Below, piece after piece: positions 56,945 to 64,000 of a stretch of 64,000 bases of DNA (its first letter is position 1; the number at the start of each line of letters is the position of its first letter). The notes beneath the pieces were generated by a model. It made no database searches and was not told where the DNA came from. It saw nothing but the letters and a program-made list of their open reading frames with translations. Source of the DNA: Pontederia crassipes (Eukaryota > Streptophyta > Magnoliopsida > Commelinales > Pontederiaceae). The position numbers were made by a program, and so were the translations under genes. The stretch lies in contig CM060194.1 in NCBI GenBank assembly GCA_030549335.1, forward strand, positions 37,961,171-38,025,170, written 5' to 3'.

Positions 56945-59900
56945 CCACATCAAAAATGTTAATTTCAAGCCGTTTTGATATTTATGATTTTTTTGAAAAA
57001 AAACTTCAAACTTTATTAAACTCTTAGGGTCAAATTAAGTCTATTTTTAGTGAATTTAGATGAGTTTAAGACTTTTTTTAATCCTCATATAAAAGGGGGA
57101 AATGAATTTGCAGAAAAGAAAGCTTATCAAGTTCCTAAATAGTTTAAGTTAAAAAAAATAAATTCATGAGAATCCTTAAAATCACTTGGAGGATATATAA
57201 ATACATTTGAAGGCACCATAATTGATTTATTTGAAACCTAGGAAGATTTAGCACCAATCTGTAGTTGAAAACTTGAGACCTCTTGAAGAAGATTTTGTCC
57301 AACTCTCAAGGAGATTCATTAATAGTTATCATCTACATTGTTTTCCGCATTTTATTCTATCTTTTATGATTTATCCTACTCGTAAGAATCAATTTTATTG
57401 AAGGCAAAATTGTTAAATCCATGTATTTAATTGCAATATAATATTTAGTCACTTTCGAACATCGTGTTATACCTAATGTTTTTTTATGAGTTGATTGGAT
57501 TCTAGTGTCAAATTACATTTTTTTATGGGTGATTAACTTTTAGATTTCGTATTGCTTTAAGAATGATCTTTTACTTTATTTGAAGCATTTAGTGCCATCA
57601 TAGATTGTTTGGTCTATAGGATTACAAACTTTTTAGTGTGATTAATGGTGCATGAAATATTTAGTAACTTATCTTTAATTAGATTGAAAGTTGACTCAAA
57701 GATCAATTTTAGTTTAATCCAAAACAGAATTATTGATTGCATATCATTTTAGGTGTGAGCATATATGATCCTAAATTGCCATCATAAGTGAGGAAATAAG
57801 TTAGCCCATAATATTTAAGCACCTAAATCTCAAGGAGTTCTAACACCAATCTTACTATATATTTTAATTTTTTATTTTAAAAATTTTATCCAAAAATAAA
57901 TATTTCCTCCTATTAGGTGTTAAAATTGGATTAGATAGTCATTATATTTCACATTGGGATCGATAACTCTATATTCATCATTTATTACTTTATTGACTAG
58001 TGCATTTGTTTGTTTTATTTTTTACAATTTTCACATCAAGATTCTAGTCTATTTTCATTGCAACTATTTTGCATCCCCTTACCTCGTCCAACATAACAAT
58101 TGTTGGATCACAATAGTTCTTTGTCACTTTGCACACAACCATCACCTACATCACACATCCGACATCTCTCATTTTCATTGATTTCATTGGTTTCATTCAT
58201 TGGATCACAAGGAACCCAAGAGGAAGGAGGATGAAATTGGTGTTTATAAACATAAAATTGATTCCAGAGAGAAAAGACTGAAGTACAAAATCATATGTAA
58301 ACTCAAAACAAAACCAAATGAGAATGAGAAGAAAGGTAAGAGAGAATGCAAATATGAAAATAATAGGTTTTAGATATAAGGTTCGAGCATGCCTTAGTCT
58401 ACTCTTTGCTCTAACGACTTTGAAATCATGGGAGATTTACTAGCATGCCATTCCTTCATTTTCAAATGGGACAAAAAAAAAGAGAAATACTTTACATAAA
58501 CACCTTCTTCTCCACTTCGAAAGGCACTTCACCGGATTTTTGTCTTCACTCAAAAATATAAGATTCAATCTCTTTTACAAAGAAATTCAACCACCTATAG
58601 ATTACTAATGTAGACTATGGTCTTTCTTTTATAATACAAAGCTCACAAGAGAAATAAGAGAGAAGGGAAAGATTAAATACAAGTTTAAGCTTAAAATGAC
58701 CTCTTGAATGTGCAAATGTGTTCTTGTTACAACATATTTTTCTTGAAGCCACACCCTTCTTGATCTATCTTGGACCTCTTATACTAAGAAAAATTTTGAA
58801 AGGCCATACACTTAAAAAATAGTCGTTATGCATTTTGTCAATGCACTTTCACATGTTTGGTAGTTCGAACCAATTAGCCATTAGATTTGTATCAACATAG
58901 GTTCAAATGCTAAAAAATAATGTTTAGATGTCTTAACCTACTAGGCATTAGGCTTCTATCAGCATAGGTTCAGATGTCTAGAAATAAAGTTTTGACATTG
59001 ATCTTTTTCTAAACATCCATGCTTTGTTTCAATTGTCAAAATCTCTTCTTGCAAGTTTGATAAATTTACACTATTCTATTATATTTGTCCTAATTAGGTG
59101 ATTTTCCATTCTTTGATAAGCTAAAAAGAATCTATAACTTTTATATTCATCACTCAATAAAAAAATAAGATGGAATAATAGTCAAATATGAATATAAAGT
59201 TCAATGGATATGTTTGACTTAAAAGTTTGATACATCTTCATATTTTGCACGTATCATTTAAGAGTGTTCATCGAGGTGAATAGACTAGGTGAACCCAATG
59301 TCCCAAGCAGACAAGACATCGGATCCAACCTGACCATATACACAACTTGATGAGTTGTTGAGTCGAGTATAGATTGAAAAATCTCAACTTGAGATATATC
59401 TTTTTATTCTTTTTATTTTTTTATCTTTTTTATTTAACTTTAAGTTTGTATTTGATATAAAATTTTAAAAAATATTAAAATAAAATGTTTAAGTATGGAA
59501 ATATTAAAAACTTACTTTATGCTTTAAAATAAATATTAAATAATATAATATAATAAAGTAAGACAAAAATTTTAAAAAATAGATTGGTTTGGCCGAATTT
59601 TTCCCACAGGACCTCACCAAATCCAACCAAATGAAGCTCATTTCTCACTACTAAAAAGTTCCATCTTCCTCAAGTTCTGCCCCATTTACAATTTCTATTA
59701 CAACCTGCTGTGTCAATTTAGTTCTTTAGATTTTTTCATAATCACAAGCTAAAAGTTCAAACCTGTAGGTGATATATATTAAGATATTTTAATTTTGGAG
59801 TTGAAAGATGTGCCACTATAATACTATATCATACTTTTAATTCCTAATTACTATGATAATTATTTATTAATACTAGGTTCTTTTTTTTTGTTTTGAACTT

Positions 59901-60098
59901 TATTGGCATCCTTGTTATTAATTATGCATCTTAGTTATAATTAATATGTAACACTAAAATCAAAATTTCTACATTGTTTCAATTTATTGAATATTTTTTA
60001 ATTATGTTCACTTTTTTCCACAATTAAAATATTAACTTCTTCTCACAAATAATTTTACATATGTAAATTACTCCATAAATTAATTGATTATAAAGCTG
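56945..60098. other. AT-rich intergenic region
   Basis: No gene, RNA or structured repeat recognised in about 3.1 kb. Confidence 0.45.
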
Positions 60099-60190
60099 CG
60101 ACCACGAGCACCCCGCCGCACCCCCCGAGCACCGTCGCACGCCCCCCTACCCCGCCGGCACCCTCACGCCGCCGAAGGCACCCCGCCAAC
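60099..60190. other. Isolated C-rich patch
   Basis: About 90 bases rich in GAGCACC, CCGCCG and CACCCCGCC amid AT-rich flanks. It resembles the composition of the GC-rich island at 60.9 kb in inverted sense. Confidence 0.5.
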
Positions 60191-60904
60191 CATAGACATA
60201 TACAATTCATGAGTCTTCATAAGATCATTTGATCTCTAATTGTTTGATTAATTCTCCATAAGATCATTTGTGATTCATGCAAAATGCAATTAATGTATTT
60301 TGATGCAAGTTTGTCGTTGTTTAGTGTAATAAGATTACTTGTGTGCTTATTGTCACTTGTGATGGTGTATGTGTGTAGGCTTCATTGCCTTTTTTTTTGC
60401 ATCCTACAAACATGTTGATGCGCCTAACTTTTATGAAATGAGAGATACATTCTTAATTGCTCATCATACGTGTCAAATTTTATGAAATGCAAAATACATT
60501 CTCAATTGCGAAAGTATGCTTGACTGATAGAAGAATTGAAAGAACTTTTTTACTACACCTTAAACTAAGCGTTTACATTCCTTACACCACCAATAACAAA
60601 GCAACAATAATAACAATCATTTAGAGTTAAGCAATTCATTTTTTTTTTTTTTTGTCTCTCAAGATGTATTGTATACTTCCCGATCAATCAAGTGAACAAC
60701 GACATTATTTTCAAACCATTTAAAGTTATTTTACTTATTTTCAAATCATGGCACATGTATATGACAAATACAATTTATTTGCAAACAAATAACACGAATG
60801 TGCTGCAAAGCAATTTATCTGAAATGAGTCATTTGCTACACAACATTACAATGCTACATGTCTAGCATTATGCGTTTTACATAAACACGATCATCATTGC
60901 TACA

Positions 60905-61735
60905 ATAGCAAATGGCGAAGGGTGTTCGACGGCAAGGGGGTCGGTGAATGGCGGAAGGTGTTCGACGGAGCGGCTTCTCCATGGCAGGGGACCGGCGGAT
61001 GGCGGACAGTGTTCGAAGGCGGAGGCGGCTCAACGGCAAGGGGGTCGGCGGACCTCGGATGGTTTTCGAAGGTGGCGTGTGCGAGGGGGCTGGCGGAGTG
61101 CACGAGGGGGTCGCAGCGGCGTGCGGCGGCGTTTGGCGGCGCTCGGCGGTGCTCGGCATGCTCTAGGCGGGGTAGCGGCTTGAAGGGGTCGGGGGGTCGG
61201 CGTGTTCGAGGTCGGCAACGCGCGGATCTGGTTGGCACTGGTTGGTTCTGGCCCCCTCACGAGCAGAACTGGTAGTCACGAAGGTCGGCGAGGTCGCAGC
61301 GAGGATGCTTGAGGTCGGCGGCTCGCGGCGGAGGTGCTCGAGGTCGCCGCTGCGCAGATCGGGTTCTCAGGGTGCGGGGGAGAGGCGGTAAAGATCTCGT
61401 GACGCCGCACGGAGAGGAGGGGAGAGCGACGACGTCATCGCGAGAGGAGAGGAGCGGAGGGAGAGAGACGAGGGCGAAAATGATGATTCGACGAACGAAG
61501 CAGAGGGGGGAGGAGAGAGAGAGAAGAGGGTGAAAGAGGCGAATCGGCGGACAAAGCTTCCTTTTGTATCCCGCGCCGAACCGAGCCCACAAACCGCCCT
61601 GCCAAGCGACCGTTTCTGCGCTCTCCTCCCTGCAAACTGGTCGTTTCTGTGCATCCATCCGATGCGTATCGGACGGATGCGCATCGTGGGGGACGGTCCC
61701 CTACTTAAGCAGGGGACACCCATTTTTTCCTATAA
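60905..61735. other. GC-rich island, function unknown
   Basis: About 830 bases of high GC in an AT-rich neighbourhood. The left part repeats GGTGTTCGACGG/GTGTTCGAAGGCGGAGG and GCAAGGGGGTCGGCGG. The middle is GA-rich (61430-61545). The right edge has a 22-bp near-palindrome (61696-61717) of CCCCT...AGGGG form. Open frames exist on both strands, Arg/Ala/Pro/Ser-rich, with no domain. It could be a transposon core like those in the CACTA elements, or a first exon/CpG-rich promoter; I cannot decide. Confidence 0.45.
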
Positions 61736-62769
61736 ATAATGTATCTCAAGAAGTTTAATATTTTTATCTCAATACTTTTTAAAATTTTAATTTCACGCAC
61801 GGATCATTTTAATGCACAAAACACAAAATTCAGAATTTGAAAATCGATGATAACAATTTTACATCTAAACAAATATTAGACTAACATATACATATGTTCT
61901 TAGTGATAAAACGATGTAATATTTTATGACAATATTCATAAGACATCACATTTGCAATGATATTAAGAGGAAAATATAATATCGATCTGTTAACCGTGAA
62001 CACTTAATTAATTGAATTAATCATCACACAATGTTGGACTACCTAATGATGTTAGGTCGGACTCGATCAGAAATGACAAGGATAAATTTTTGAAAAATAG
62101 TTGAGTTAATTTTAGGTTATATCATAAGACAAAGACAACTAAAAAGAGGTTGTAAGATCATGACATTTTATATGCAAGATATATATATATATATATATAT
62201 ATCTTAAAAGTTTATTTCTCAGATTGGAAGATTAATGAAGAATCTTAAAAGTTTATTTCTCAGATTGGAAGATTAATGAAGCACGAGACCTCCAAGTATT
62301 TCTTGAATTTTGAACTTGGATTGTCAAGGTGCCCTTAAATCACTTACACACACAAAAAAAAAAGTGCCAGCTGGTGAATAATGTAACAGCTTGTACTAGG
62401 ACCACCAAGGAAAACACAGATAAATATAATTGAGTCCTTCACATGTTCGTATTACTTCAAATGATAAAATGTTGATATCACTGAAGTTTGAAAAGGACAC
62501 AGCAAACGTCATCAGAATATAGCACTTATGAAAAGAACACCTATAGGAAGAAAAGATAAACTATAGATTACAGTTGCACACACTAGAAAACCAAAAGGTC
62601 AAGAGTAAGATTAAATTATTGCCTACACAAAGAAAAACAAAAAAAAAAAACTTGTAGCCTAATAAGTAGTAAAAACTCAGATATTTAAATGATTGTTACA
62701 TCTAATATAACTTGAACTACAAGTTTTACATAAGTGGAAGTATTAAAAGAGACAACATATCACTTTCTA
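61736..62769. repeat. AT-rich spacer with microsatellite and a 41-bp tandem repeat
   Basis: (AT)n at about 62179-62202 is followed by two copies of a 41-bp unit beginning ATCTTAAAAGTTTATTTCTC (62201 and 62242). Nothing else seen. Confidence 0.6.
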
Positions 62770-64000
62770 CTTCAGCTCTAAGCATCCTGATTCATGATGC
62801 ATCTGTATGTCCAGTGAGTCAGTTAATTGGCATTGAGATCAGATAAATATTCACGCCCACGTTTGTACGCAAGACTTTAACCTTATGATCTAATTGATTC
62901 TCAACCATATGCAAGAATCGTTTGAAAACACTCTAATGTCTCAGATTTATATGTGATTAAATAGACCACACCATATCGTGAATAATCATCAATAAAAGTG
63001 ATGAAATAAGAGAAACCATGTCTAGTCTTAACATTCATAGGACCACAGATATCAGAATGGATTATTTCTAAGGAAAATTCAACATGTTTGCCTATTCCAA
63101 ATGATTTTCTATTTGCTTTACCAGCAAAGAAATTTTCACACGTGGGCAGAATCATTTTAGCGAGATTGTCTAAAAGGCCTTCTCTAGCTAGTCGATTCAT
63201 ACGATCTTGTCCAATATGCCCAAGTCTGACATGCCAAGTTTTGACATCAATATTTTTATCAGAAAATGATAAAATGAACAACTAGATTTTTTAAAATCGT
63301 AAGAAATTTCAAGAACGTAAAAACTATTATATTTGTATGCAGTACAAATACAAATATTGTTTAACATCACATACACATAACTTGAACCAAATGTTATTAC
63401 ATAACCAAATTCATCTAAACGAGATACTGAAATTAAATTTCGTCGAAATTTCGGAGCGTAGAGGACATCATGGAGGTACATGACACATCCGTCGTAAAGG
63501 TCCAATTTACATGTACCAATGTCTTTGACCTCCACACATGCATTGTTGCAAACTTAAATCCACTTGGTTCTGCCACTGAATCGACGAAAATCCACAAAGG
63601 CATCACGTTCCTTTGCTATATGGTCGGTTGCTCCAGAGTCTACAATTCATGAAGGATGAGAGTCAGCGACTAATGCACAGTTAAAAACATAAACGAAAGT
63701 TTGTTCAGAAAAGTATACCTGTGTTTTCTTCTTCGGCTCAGTGCACTCACGAGCGAAGTGTCCACACTTGTGGCAGTTGTAACACTTAACTTTACTTTTA
63801 TCAAACTTCCCATCGCACTTACCACGTTTGCGCTGGTTTTTACCTTTGTTTTTAGTTTTGTTTTTACCCTTCTTATTGTGCGGCCTTTTACATTTTGAAC
63901 TTTTACTCTTACCTTTCACACTAGATTCAGCAACATATGCTTGACAGGAAAGTTTAGCTACCTCAAGGCGCTCTTCTTCCAGTTCCAAATGATGTGCAAC
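62770..64000 (-). pseudogene. Ty1/copia gag-pol fragment, continuing past the window edge
   Basis: On the minus strand, in order: gag zinc knuckle CYNCHKCGHFARECTE (63647-63988, one frame); protease site DSGATDHI (about 63617-63640) with a stop codon three codons before the Asp; YLHDVLYAPKFRRNLISVSRL (63197-63535 frame); GAG-pre-integrase WHVRLGHIGQDRMNRLA; integrase start IIHSDICGPMNVKTRHG and YFITFIDDYSRYG (62901-63281 frame). The integrase carries Asp of the first DDE position in HSD and the second in FIDDYS. GKANRKSF stands for the HHCC zinc region, where one Cys of CENFFAGK is not Cys as usual (CxxC). Integrase remnants continue in another frame to about 62770, then the homology stops. 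It is broken by frame changes and stops. Confidence 0.88.

Noticed and set aside
60099-60190. C-rich patch as part of a coding exon
   Set aside because: It is too short, with no splice-consistent open frame into the neighbouring sequence.

Overview
This is nuclear DNA from a flowering plant, probably a monocot. It is AT-rich, its genes have many introns, and most of it is layered transposable elements. The monocot call is an inference from the adenylate kinase exons, which read more like grass or other monocot sequences than Arabidopsis; the species cannot be named from this window.

Three recognisable genes lie far apart. (1) A chloroplast-type adenylate kinase on the minus strand (207-4338, seven exons). 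(2) A single-exon type I (M-alpha, AGL62-like) MADS-box gene on the plus strand (39376-40089). (3) A GPI mannosyltransferase I catalytic subunit (PIG-M/PNT1-type) on the plus strand (43698-46154, four exons). They have unrelated jobs (plastid nucleotide balance, reproductive-tissue transcription control, ER glycolipid assembly) and form no pathway together. Each carries a break in the expected reading frame: a 19-base loss in ADK exon 3, a one-base loss near the MADS 3' end, and a one-base gain (or two-base loss) in PIG-M exon 3. These may be real lesions or assembly errors.

Layout: 1-4.3 kb, ADK gene with a TRIM retroelement in an intron. 4.3-8.5 kb, AT-rich spacer with two TIR elements. 8.5-13.7 kb, a decayed Ty3/gypsy element (G1) holding a tandem TRIM-like repeat. 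13.7-17.1 kb, a foldback, a tandem duplication with a microsatellite, and an Au-like SINE. 17.3-20.4 kb, two Helitron-like elements head to tail. 20.7-31.5 kb, a LINE remnant split by a gypsy element (G2), which itself holds a CACTA element. 32.1-37.8 kb, a third gypsy element (G3) with readable gag, protease and RT. 37.8-43.7 kb, the MADS gene, a CACTA-like MITE and a second CACTA remnant. 43.7-46.2 kb, PIG-M. 46.8-52.4 kb, a hairpin, three SINE copies and a complete non-autonomous LTR element. 53.9-61.7 kb, mostly empty, with a small TIR element and a GC-rich island. 62.8-64 kb, a Ty1/copia gag-pol fragment running off the end.

The nesting gives relative ages: LINE before G2 before CACTA, and the 49.7 kb LTR element before the SINE in its 3' LTR. 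I found no tRNA or rRNA gene, no CRISPR array and no convincing undescribed coding system. The most unusual items are the frame breaks in all three genes, two related CACTA elements with GC-rich tandem cores, clusters of the palindrome GGTCGACC in LTRs of two gypsy elements, and a perfect 36-bp inverted repeat downstream of PIG-M.
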